Assembly (NCBI GenBank): GCA_003427395.1
Contig: BFEA01000032.1
Location: 2,674,916 to 2,696,538, forward strand
DNA: 21,623 nucleotides
Source of the DNA: Chara braunii
Taxonomy: Eukaryota; Streptophyta; Charophyceae; Charales; Characeae
Direction: 5' to 3'
This document shows positions 1-7,356 of this stretch, one piece after another (the first letter of the stretch is position 1; the number at the start of each line of letters is the position of its first letter). A program made the position numbers and the translations under genes. The notes under the pieces are model-generated. The model had not been told where the DNA came from, ran no database searches, and saw only the letters and a list, made by a program, of their open reading frames with translations.

Positions 1-297
1 CCCCTCGACCACCCTTTTTTTTTATGCGCGCAAATGGCCCCACGCAGTCCCTTGCCCTTGTGCAACCCCATGGCGTGCGCGCGGCTTTTTTTTGACGAGC
101 GCGCGCGCCCGAAACCGCTTTGAGCGCATTTGAGCGCGGCAGGGGGGTCTTTAAGAGCGCGCGCTCGCGCTGATGCACGCTCAAACGGTTTCACATGCAG
201 CCGGCGGTAGGCGTGCGGATGCATTTTGACAGTTCTAAGATAGTGCTCACCTTGGCACACCCTAAGCTCCAAACGATACCCATGAGGATAGTCGTAC
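1..297. other. GC-rich left edge, probably internal gypsy sequence
   Basis: No gene is supported here. The stretch is GC-rich with runs of alternating G and C and two short T tracts. A frame starting near 195 encodes a few residues (FDSSKIVLTLAHPKL) that loosely resemble the segment after a retropepsin in gypsy polyproteins, but no D-T/S-G active-site motif is visible. A TAG at 289-291 closes the frame used by the downstream pol segment. This is probably the eroded gag/protease end of the element, whose 5' part lies outside the window. Confidence 0.3.
111..192. repeat. Inverted repeat, GC-rich hairpin
   Basis: The left arm at 111-126 (gaaaccgctttgagcg) is the reverse complement of the right arm at 178-192 (cgctcaaacggtttc) except for one extra base. 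The roughly 50 bases between the arms are rich in GC dinucleotides and can fold further. The role is unknown. It lies upstream of the pol relic. Confidence 0.5.
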
Positions 298-1237
298 GTG
301 TACGCGCACATCTCGCCCCTCACATTTCCACCGAGGTTCGCAAAGTCAACATGGTTCGATCAACGTCGATGGGTGTCAATGGGCGAAGAAAGACCCGCGA
401 TAGAAACCGAGGATGTAGACAAACCCGACGGATATCTGATACGAATGCAAGACCGATTCCGCCAACTGTGGCAACACATGTCGACGGGGGTTACCCAGAG
501 CGAGTCTAGCTGGGATCAGTTGTTCTCCTCTACCGTGACAGGGGAACCGTTGCTGAGGGTGTCACGATTAATTGACCTCTCGGAACCCCTTGTGTCCCTC
601 TGTCTCAGAACGGACCCCTTCGCGGAGAAATTTGTCGAGCTTAGGGGGCTATGCGCCCTATCGTTTAGCCTTTTTAGGCCCCCGCGACCCCTACTCACGG
701 ATGCCAAGGCCGCCATGCTTTTCAACGAAGGGGTAGCGTTTCAACCTGTGACCCCTGAAAACGCATGGGGTCCAAGGGAGCTCCTGCAGGCCTTTTTGGT
801 GGAACCCTCGGTCGAAGTCGAAATCGATGGAGAAATCGAAATGAAAAATGAACCGGTCACTCCGGCAGATAGTCAACTCGTAGCCACCGTGCACTCGGTA
901 AAAACCGACAACTCCTTGTTCGGAGCTTCCCCAAAGGAAACCGCTCGGCGCTCGGGTCCCAACCGTTGAACCGTCACATCAACGGTCTCCCTTTATAGCG
1001 GAAGCATCGATATTCAGATTCCTGCTCATGTACCCAACGAATATCGACGTCTCCTTCTTGCGGTGATACAGGCTTTCCCCGAGGCGGTCATTATTCAAGA
1101 CCATGATATAGGACTGACACACCTGATAGGGTACGCGATTGACACCAGGGACCACACCCCAATACATTGTCGACCGTACCGATACTCATTAAAAGAACAA
1201 CAGCTAGCCCTGGAACGGGTACGGAGTTCGAGCGTCT
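298..1237 (+). pseudogene. Gypsy pol, segment between protease and reverse transcriptase
   Basis: One frame runs from 298 to a TAG near 1237 and is interrupted only by a TGA at 967-969. The first 223 codons are acidic and have no recognised domain. They probably form the linker between protease and RT. After the TGA, the same frame gives a segment near 1138-1200 (IDTRDHTPIHCRPYRYS) that matches the conserved entry to gypsy reverse transcriptases, where the chain passes DT..HTPI..PYR before the fingers. This shows that 298-969 belongs to the same polyprotein and that the TGA is an inactivating change, probably CGA to TGA. A frameshift near 1215-1237 then moves the reading into the RT frame. 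The first codon at 298 is GTG and only marks the open stretch, because a polyprotein would have no start here. Confidence 0.65.
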
Positions 1238-1850
1238 AGGGTGGGTGGAACCCCCCCTGGGTCCCTGGTCGTTCCCAATGGTCCTCGTGCCGAAACGAAA
1301 CGGGACGGTCCGCGTTTGCATTGACTACCGAAAATTAAACGCAATAACCACCAAGGACGTTTATCCGTTACCCCATATCGATGACCTCCTAGATGTCATC
1401 GGCTCTGCACGAGTTTTCTCGAAATTCGATATCCGACACGGTTTCCACCATATCGCAGTACGACCAGAAGACAGGCCCAAAACGACCTTTGCCTTTTTCG
1501 AAGGCATGTGGCAATGGCTCAGAAGTCCTATGGGAATATGCAACGCAACCGCGACGTTCCAGCGAGCCATGAATATGGCTTTCGCAAAATTCGTCAACAA
1601 AACCTGCCTGACCCAACCAATGGTAAATTTTTGTGTGATTGTGTATATGGATGATATTTTGTTTTTTTCCAAAACATACGAGTATGATGTGGAACATGTC
1701 GAGTGGGTCTTGCATGCATTGAAAGATGCGGGGTTCAAAGTGGCTTTGGAGAAAAGCGAGTTTTTCCTCTCGAAAATCTTCTTCTTGGGGTACGTCGTCA
1801 CGGTGGATGGCTTGAAACTGGATCCAAGGAAAGTGCAGCAGTACAAGAAG
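1167..1850 (+). pseudogene. Gypsy reverse transcriptase core
   Basis: This is the RNA-dependent DNA polymerase domain that copies the element RNA into DNA in the virus-like particle. Homologous residues begin at about 1224 (GWVEPP). The fingers motif MVLVPKRNGTVRVCIDYRKLN is followed by motif A, FSKFDIRHGFHH, with the first catalytic Asp at 1428-1430. Motif B (GICNATATFQ) is followed by the catalytic box YMDD at 1644-1655, then the FFLGYVV region. All three catalytic Asp residues are present. The stretch between the motif B helix and YMDD is about a dozen residues longer than in typical gypsy elements. The frame is lost near 1820-1840, where reading passes to the frame of the next segment. 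The methionine at 1167 is not a real start. Confidence 0.92.
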
Positions 1851-2578
1851 CACCAGTGCCTGTCACGCTCACTCAAGTCCGAGCCTTCCTCGGCCTGGCC
1901 TCATATTATCGACAATTCATCCAAAGGTTTGCTCGCGTCGCCAAACCCTTGACCAATTTAGTGAAGAAGGAAGAACAACTGATCTGGACGCCAAAGTGCG
2001 AGGCGGCTTTTCGGGCGCTTGAAAAGGCCCTGACTACTGTGCCGATCCTGGCGCGACCAAATCCGACGAAACCGTTCGCTCTGCACACCAATTGGCAGCC
2101 GCAGGCAATATCGGCGGTGCTGACTCCGCAGGGAGCAGACGGGAAGGAGCACGTCATCGAATACGCATCGAAGACCCTGAGCCAGGCACAATCAAATTAT
2201 GAAGCTTGCAAGGGCGAGTGTTTGGCGGTGGTGTGGGGAATCCAATATTTTCGACCGTACCTCCACGGCCAGAAGTTCGTTCTCGTAACGGATCATCAGC
2301 CGTTGTTGTCCTTACGGAACATCACGGATTATACGAGAACCTTGGGAAGGTGGGAAGTGAGGCTGCAAGATTACGATTTCGACATTCGCCACCGCGCGAC
2401 CAAACAGCACGGAAAGGCAGACGGACTTACTCGCCTCCAGCCACCGAGGAAGTTCCCAACGAACGAACGGCTCATTCCGTGGAAAGAAGCTTCGCCCCTG
2501 ACAGAACCTCGCTACGAAGAAGTACATGTCATTCGCAAGGGAAGCACTGAGGCGCGAGATGGCGACCCCTCATCTTGA
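1835..2578 (+). pseudogene. Gypsy RT thumb and RNase H
   Basis: This continues the reverse transcriptase after a frameshift. The segment VRAFLGLASYYRQFI is the conserved gypsy thumb, followed by KPLTNLVKK. RNase H, which removes the RNA strand of the hybrid, follows from about 2075. Its second, third and fourth acidic residues are present: Glu at 2216-2218, Asp at 2291-2293 (VTDHQPL) and Asp at 2420-2422 (GKADGLTRL). The first catalytic Asp, expected in an HTDW-like motif, is Asn at 2090-2092. That change should abolish metal-dependent cleavage. The frame ends in a TGA at 2576-2578, but coding continues in the same frame beyond it, so the TGA looks like an inactivating mutation and not the natural end. 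Confidence 0.9.
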
Positions 2579-2824
2579 AGCGACAACTACCCCTTCATCT
2601 TCCCCGGGCTCTTTACCTACCCGTCTACCCCTCACACTCCCCCTAGCCTATCCCTGCATTCTTGCTTTTTCTGCACCTTGCCTATGATACCGAACCGGGG
2701 AGGCTCACACCCCGGAGGACCTAGTTTTATCTCATGGGTACGATGTAGCCAGTGCCGCGTGACTTGGTACCACAGGTATTGCGTTAGGTACTGGAACGAG
2801 GAGTGGAACTGTCCCAACTGCTGA
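2579..2824 (+). pseudogene. PHD-type (C4HC3) zinc finger inside gypsy pol
   Basis: This segment is in the same frame as RNase H, after the TGA at 2576, and stays open to a TGA at 2822. It encodes Cys at 2663, 2672, 2744 and 2753, His at 2771, then Cys at 2780, 2810 and 2819. The spacing is C-x2-C-x23-C-x2-C-x5-H-x2-C-x9-C-x2-C, a compact PHD pattern. The typical hydrophobic positions are also there: W two residues before the third Cys (WVRC), WYH around the His, CV after it, and W-N-C-P-N-C at the end. PHD fingers usually read histone H3 tails, often trimethyl-Lys4 when a Trp stands before the third Cys. Here the finger would sit between RNase H and integrase and might guide integration. RING or other cross-brace folds are less likely because the Cys-His order is C4HC3 with the WYH and WxCPxC signatures. 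Confidence 0.75.
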
Positions 2825-3168
2825 ATGGACCAAGTACCCACAAAGAAACGGTACACAAAGGCTAGGATAGAGAACACATTTTTGCCAAGTATCCGTAGAG
2901 CAGAGGTCTGAACGGATCTTCTGCCGTTGAGTAGACTCAAGGGAGACCCGCTGGCGGAGCTTACCAAGGCGGAACGTCGGCGAGTCACGGAGCGAGCTCA
3001 TGATTATCGTTGGCAGGAATCAGCTATGCAAAAACGAAAAGACAATGACGATAGCGCGTCTAGTTGGCTGACGGTTCCACATCCTCTCGCTAGGTTCGAT
3101 TGGACACGAGCTGCCCACGAAGAGGATGCCGTCCATTTCGCGGTCAAATACACGGAAAAAACTATAGA
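2825..3168 (+). pseudogene. Gypsy linker and integrase zinc-binding half (His pair)
   Basis: Reading continues in the RNase H/PHD frame, with one more TGA at 2909-2911. After a basic linker, the segment from 2927 (RLKGDPLAELTKAERRRV) leads to an H-x5-H pair at about 3115-3135 (AAHEEDAVHF). These are the two His of the HHCC zinc-binding domain at the integrase N-terminus, which helps the enzyme form multimers on LTR ends. The frame breaks near 3166-3180 within an A-rich run, and the two Cys of the domain follow in the next frame. The many Arg and Lys residues fit a region between pol domains. Confidence 0.75.
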
Positions 3169-3378
3169 GAAAAACGGAAGGATGTCAGATACATCGTCCA
3201 GAACTGCCCGGCCTGTGCGACCGATAAGGCGCCGATACAGTTGCCATGCACGATGGTACCGACTAGAGTAGAACGCCCCTTCCAACAAGTTAGCATCGAT
3301 ACGACGGACATCAACGTACCAAAAGGTCTCGTCGATCAGGGCGAGCTCAATGTCCTTTTAGTGGTCGTTGATCATTCT
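3169..3378 (+). pseudogene. Integrase zinc-binding Cys pair and start of catalytic core
   Basis: After the frameshift the segment DVRYIVQNCPACATDKAP supplies the two Cys of the HHCC motif, about two dozen residues after the His pair as expected. The catalytic core then begins, and the first acidic residue of the D,D-35-E triad is Asp at 3298-3300 (VSIDTTDI). The next strand is VLLVVVDH. The frame is lost at about 3375-3380, one base short within a TT run next to the His codon. The core continues directly in the following frame. Confidence 0.85.
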
Positions 3379-4088
3379 CCACGTGGATCGAGGCCTATCC
3401 TATGACTAGTCGGAACTCGCAAGAAGTAGCTTGGTATATTAATCGCTTTTTATGCATGCATTTGAACATGGAAGAGGTCCACATGGATAACGGGTCAGAG
3501 TTCCAATGGGAGGTAGAGCGCCATCTCGTAAGGGCCGACGTTAAGATTTTGTACTCACCTGGGCACTGGCCACGGACCAACGAGCTCGTAGAGAACGCCA
3601 ATCGAATGATTAAGACCACCCTTAGACGGAACATCACGGCAGGAGATACCAGGCCCTGGCCTGTCATAGTCGACCACATCTTGGTCGCACACGGCAGTAT
3701 AGGGGTGTCCCCATTTCAACTGAGGACCAATAGTATCCCCCAGGTGCAGTTATCACCTCTAGTGGGCACGAAAGTTAGAGCGACTTGGGCTCAACACCGA
3801 GAAAAGGCCCATCAGTACATGGATTTGATGGTTAGGACCTACCCCGCGTTAGCCCGAAGGCGACAGAGGTCCGTGGATCTAACGCACCAGCAACATATCA
3901 GAGATTACGTGAACCGACATGCCTCCGCTGGTCCGCTACCCCACTATAAGCTCGGGGATCTAGTGCAGGTTCAGAAATTCGCTCGCTCCAACAAGATCCA
4001 TCCTTGCTACACTGGCATTTACGAGGTGACGGAAGTTGGCGCACAAGGCCAGCACTCCGTAAAGCTGATCCCCGGACAGAGCTCGTAG
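3379..4088 (+). pseudogene. Integrase catalytic core and C-terminal GPY-like module
   Basis: This is the rest of the enzyme that joins element DNA to the host chromosome. The second catalytic Asp is at 3486-3488 (HMDNGSEF) and the Glu at 3591-3593 (LVENANRMIK). There are 34 residues between them, one fewer than in the usual D,D-35-E spacing, and the usual NG before the Glu reads NE. Toward the end, KLGDLVQVQKFA followed by HPCYTGIYEVTEV fits the GPY/F module of gypsy integrases. The frame ends in TAG at 4086-4088. No chromodomain is recognisable after it. The reading frame then continues open through the next ORF. The methionine at 3402 is internal to the core and not a start. Confidence 0.92.
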
Positions 4089-4270
4089 GCCAGGCCGCTG
4101 ACTCGCCACGCTGCTGCCCTTCGGTTATTCCAGCCAAGCTGGATCGCGAGCGGGTTCCAGCCCCGTCTAGGTCTTTTCCCTCCGCTTCCTTGTCCTCCCC
4201 TGCTTCGTCTTCTTCTTCCTCCTTCCAATCCGCTTCGTCATTTGAGGTTGAGAACTCGATCACGCAGGAT
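4089..4270 (+). other. Pyrimidine-rich, serine/proline-coding tail after integrase
   Basis: The DNA from about 4165 to 4235 is rich in CTT and TCC triplets. One frame, closing at a TGA at 4292-4294, gives a Ser/Ala/Pro-rich tail ending in an acidic stretch. The frame continuous with integrase gives a Leu/Pro-rich sequence without stops that runs into the extra ORF. Either could be the natural end of pol. No domain is seen. Confidence 0.4.
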
Positions 4271-4796
4271 GAGCCAGCAGCAGCAGGGGAATGAGCCAGT
4301 TGAACATTTCCAAACACCGATCGCGGATCACTTCTTGCGGCATCGATTCCATGATGATCGACAGTTACGATACGACGTCCAGCAGGTGAACGTGCCCGGG
4401 CCCAGCATCGCAGATCTAGCCATGTACTCGCTCCTGAGCGAACGAGTGACCTACGTGGGGGTGTACGTGGACGTTACGCAGCTGCCTGGCCGAGAAACCA
4501 CCAGGGTGTTCATCGAGTTTCGCGTGCTCCAGGTGGTCGCCAACTTCGTGCACAACGTCACCACGTTCATCGGCGATTTTGACGCTCTTGGACGATCGGC
4601 ACCGGGAACCGGTGTGGAACTTTTTGCAAGAGTACGCGGTGCAGGTAGTGAGATCAGTGGCGCATTATTGGAGGGCGCGGTGTACCGCTTCTCCTCTGTG
4701 TGCCAAATTATCACCCGAGTACCAGCTCAGCCCTGGCGTCTGCAGCTTGTCGAGCGATTCCCGAACCCCGTGCTTCGTAAACAGGCCGAGCCGTGA
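4242..4796 (+). pseudogene. Extra ORF between integrase and 3' LTR, unrecognised
   Basis: I do not recognise this 184-codon ORF. The more likely start is the ATG near 4269 (MSQQQQGNEP). It lies downstream of integrase and upstream of the polypurine tract, where some plant LTR elements carry additional genes. The predicted protein is mixed alpha/beta in character, with no signal peptide or clear membrane segment. Hydrophobic strands around 4450-4560 (YVGVYVDV, VFIEFRVLQVV) look like a folded domain. A second frame reads well from about 4585 to 4675 (PVWNFLQEYAVQVVRSV), and the first frame reads well again at 4678-4790 (AVYRFSSVCQII), so a pair of small indels is likely. The region resembles the C-terminal part of the relic at 12163-13587. 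It is in frame with pol, separated by the TAG at 4086. An env-like role is not supported. Confidence 0.5.
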
Positions 4797-5044
4797 CCTG
4801 CAAAGGACCGGTCCAGTCTGCGCCTGCCCTCGGCAAAATGGGTGCGCCACTGGACTTTCCATTGGTCCACGCAGGTTCGGCGCCCTGCTATACAACAGAG
4901 CACTACCGACTTGTGGCCGTGGTAGCCGCCGAGTTCGCCTAGGGACGCGAAGGTAGAAGGACCGACGTTGTTTTTCTACTGCGCGCCGAGTGCCCTCTAG
5001 TCGGGTTATGGGTTAGGTACGTAGGCTCGCTGTTACAGTCGAAT

Positions 5045-5108
5045 AGAAAAGGGGCAAAAGAGGAAGAAAGAAAAAGAAAAGCAGGAATAAGAAGAAAAGG
5101 GGAAGTTA
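5045..5108 (+). promoter_or_regulatory. Polypurine tract, plus-strand primer site
   Basis: Over 60 bases are almost entirely A and G, ending in gaagaaaaggggaag just before the proposed LTR start. A polypurine tract at this place resists RNase H and primes plus-strand synthesis in LTR retrotransposons. Its position after the last ORF and immediately 5' of a TG dinucleotide supports the LTR boundary at 5111. Confidence 0.7.
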
Positions 5109-5216
5109 AGTGTCAGATCCGCGTGTAGATCTGGACCTTCTCTTTAGTTTGGGGTGATCCAGTGATCTCTGACCGCGGTGGCATTATGATTTCCCTTCTT
5201 TTCTTATTCCGTTTTA

Positions 5217-5262
<46 letters not shown>

Positions 5263-5270
5263 CATTATTA
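5217..5270. repeat. (ATT)n microsatellite
   Basis: About fifteen tandem ATT units with one ATC interruption, inside the proposed LTR. Such tracts vary in length between copies and could serve to tell this insertion from its relatives. Confidence 0.9.
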
Positions 5271-5452
5271 AATTTTCTCAGCTTTCTTTTCGGCCTGTTA
5301 TTTCGTGGGAAGGCCAACGGTTCGGGTTCCGAGCTCAGACTGTGGTCTACGGCCTAGGCTGGCCCGACCCCTCGTATATCACCTGCGCTGGACCTGCTCG
5401 GCTGGGCTCCGTGCGGTAGAACCTCAAAAGAGGGGCGACCCGCTGCCGCATC

Positions 5453-5501
5453 GGTAGGAAGCTTATCACCCCTGAAGAGGGTCATAAGCCTCCTTCTTAC
5501 C
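5453..5501. repeat. Long imperfect hairpin in the LTR
   Basis: The left arm ggtaggaagcttat pairs with the right arm ataagcctccttcttacc, which has a four-base bulge. Inside the loop, accc and gggt can pair as well. It could form a stem in element RNA if transcribed from the left, or be chance sequence in U3. Confidence 0.5.
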
Positions 5502-5739
5502 ATCGGACACGGGCACCCGATAGGAGTAGGCCGACGGCCTGTTATGAAGTGAAAGGTGTGCCGTTGGGATCACAGCGTCAAGCTTGTCGTAACGAGCCTT
5601 GCCCGTTGGCGTCTCGCATTTTCTTTTCCCCTTCTTGTGTGTTTTGCTTTGATTTTGTTATAGAGTGCTAAAATACGAGAATTTGGAGAATACTCGAATC
5701 CCTCGTTCAGAACACAGGAGTTGCGGTATAGAGGGAGCC

Positions 5740-5747
5740 TATAAAAG
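5740..5747 (+). promoter_or_regulatory. TATA box of the LTR promoter
   Basis: The sequence tataaaag sits about 75 bp before the proposed LTR end, preceded by GC-containing sequence. It is a good match to an RNA polymerase II TATA element. Transcription would start near 5770, giving a short R/U5. Confidence 0.5.
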
Positions 5748-5821
5748 AAAGAAGAGGTTGGATACCTAGCAGCTAATGGTGGGTGTCCGTGAGTCATCTT
5801 GTCGCGCTAATGCCACTGGTT

Positions 5822-5833
5822 TGGGACCAGAGC
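5822..5833 (+). promoter_or_regulatory. Degenerate primer binding site, initiator tRNA-Met type
   Basis: The sequence tgggaccagagc matches 10 of 12 bases of the plant gypsy primer site tggtatcagagc, which pairs with the 3' end of initiator tRNA-Met. It follows the proposed LTR end by six bases. A shifted alternative beginning at 5817 (tggtttggg) would leave only one base between CA and TGG. The match is short and by eye. Confidence 0.4.
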
Positions 5834-5982
5834 ACGGAGTAGTGAGGGCTATCGTAAGTTGTCTGAGCGCGTTGCACTTGGGAGTGAGGGCCTGGCTATT
5901 CTGATACGTAGTCAAGTTGCGGAGTAGCGGGTTACACGGCTACAGGCCGACATATCTCCATTTTGTCTGGAGGTGGAAGCCA

Positions 5983-6443
5983 ATGTCGGATGAGGGGCCC
6001 ACTGTGACGGCTACTTTGGATTATAGCCGTTGCAATGGAGAGGTGAAACTGGAGGTTAATGTTGAGGGAGGAAGAGAAAGAGAGATGAGGGATGATCGGA
6101 GGCTACAGATGGCTATTATGGAGGCCAGGAATAGAGCGGAGAGGAGATGCAGGAGGGAGGGGGTTCCGATGAATTAAAGGTGACCATTTCTTACGTGGAC
6201 GCGGGGACCTCGACAAACACAGTGGAACGCGAACAACAATACTTGGACCATGACTCAGAGGCAGAGAGTGAGGCCAGTGACCGGGAGACCTGCCTCCAGT
6301 CCTGGAACAGGCCAAACCAGGTTCGCAGGAAACACCCTCTAGCTCGAGACGTGGAGAGCGGACCCGAGGCCAGCTCGCGACAACCGATGCCCAGAGGCCG
6401 CGGGACAAGTGAGAAGAAGAGCAGGGGAAAGAGACACGTGTGA
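5983..6443 (+). pseudogene. Gag-like N-terminal ORF after the LTR, frameshifted
   Basis: An ATG at 5983 about 150 bp after the primer site opens a charged ORF (MSDEGPTVTATLDY) that stops at a TAA at 6175-6177. A second frame, overlapping at about 6147, carries on without an obvious break (DELKVTISYVDAGTST) to a TGA at 6441-6443. Together they give about 150 residues, rich in Glu, Arg and Ser. Position and charge suit the beginning of a gag precursor, but there is no capsid signature and no CCHC zinc knuckle. It may be the start of a second gypsy copy joined to the first through the LTR. A chance ORF in purine-rich DNA is the alternative. Confidence 0.4.
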
Positions 6444-7305
6444 AGAAGAAGGGGTTCCAAGGTCAACGGGGGAGCGAAGCAGTTCATGAGTAACAGAGAG
6501 AGCGGAGTCGAGCAGGCGGTGAGAGTATGAGAGAAGAACAGGAAAGACGTGAGCGTGTTCATATTTTTTTTGATGCCATCCTTGTAGGCGGATCACGGGA
6601 CGACTGAGCGAGGCTTCCGTGCTTTTAAGAATGGACGAGTGGGACTAGAACATGCGGCAGAGAGACGAGCTGGCACGTGTGGTGAGGAGGCAAGTGCAGC
6701 ATGTGTGCTTGGAATGCTGACATCAACTTGACTTCAGCATACGACAAGAGAGAGAGTGGACACACGTGAGAAACTTGGTGAGGGAATCACTGTCGCGAGC
6801 TTCTCTAACGAGTTGTCAAGAGAGGGGCTTTAGCACACTCACCACGCAAGACTCATGCGTGACGATGTGATAGAGAGCTAAATGTCGCATGTGCGCGCGA
6901 AGGGCCAACGGACAACAAGGGCAAGACAGATACGCGATGCAGCTACGCGAAAGATGCGCGCGACAGTCAAAAGAGAGAGGGTGGGGTCTAGCAGGGCCAA
7001 TGAACCCGTGAAGGCTGTCTCATGATGACGTTGCGGGTGAGGCGATAAGACTGGCAATCGAGAAGAGGGAGAAAAGTTTTAGTCGTGACAAACGTGGTGC
7101 GGGGGTCTAAGAGTGAATGACATCGGCTGCCTTTGAGAAGACCAGCACTACTACGGAAGAGGAAGCTGCATTCGATCCTTCCCTGTTCGACACACGTCGT
7201 AATCAGAGGGTCCTTGCCTCGGAGAGTTCGCTGGTGACCCTATCCTGGCTTATCTAGTCGGTGAAGTGTATGAAGAAGGGTGCGATAGTGAGGTGTCAGT
7301 TTGAC

Positions 7306-7356
7306 TGTACAAGCGAATTGGTTGTACAAGCGAATTGGTTGTACAAGCGAGTGGGA
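7306..7356. repeat. 17-bp tandem repeat, three copies
   Basis: The unit tgtacaagcgaattggt occurs twice exactly (7306-7322 and 7323-7339) and a third time with changes at its end (7340-7356). No function is apparent. Confidence 0.9.

Larger units (their letters stand above)
1..5815 (+). mobile_element. Decayed Ty3/gypsy LTR retrotransposon, 3' two thirds plus LTR
   Basis: The domain order is reverse transcriptase, RNase H, PHD-type zinc finger, integrase, extra ORF, polypurine tract and LTR. RT before integrase defines the Ty3/gypsy order. The pol frame is broken by shifts near 1237, 1835, 3168 and 3378 and by TGA codons at 967, 2576, 2822 and 2909. The RNase H also has a lost catalytic residue, so this copy cannot be autonomous. 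The 5' LTR, gag and protease are not in the window. No chromodomain is visible after the integrase. The left limit is the window edge and the right limit is the proposed LTR end. Confidence 0.85.
5111..5815 (+). repeat. Gypsy LTR (about 705 bp)
   Basis: The block begins with TG right after the polypurine tract. It contains a TATA box and ends with a CA just before a primer-binding-site-like sequence. The ends are inferred because no second LTR is in the window for comparison. Inside it are a TTA microsatellite and a long hairpin. U3 would run to about 5770 and the R/U5 part would be short. The junction on the right with a primer site and gag-like ORF means this LTR acts as a 3' LTR for the left element and a 5' LTR for the right one. 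Confidence 0.55.

Noticed and set aside
1361-1876. Long open frames on the minus strand opposite the reverse transcriptase.
   Set aside because: They are shadows of the RT coding strand. No domain is seen and the plus strand has all RT motifs.
4242-4796. An envelope gene that would make the element an errantivirus-like retrovirus.
   Set aside because: No signal peptide, no transmembrane helix, no fusion peptide and no Cys pattern are seen.
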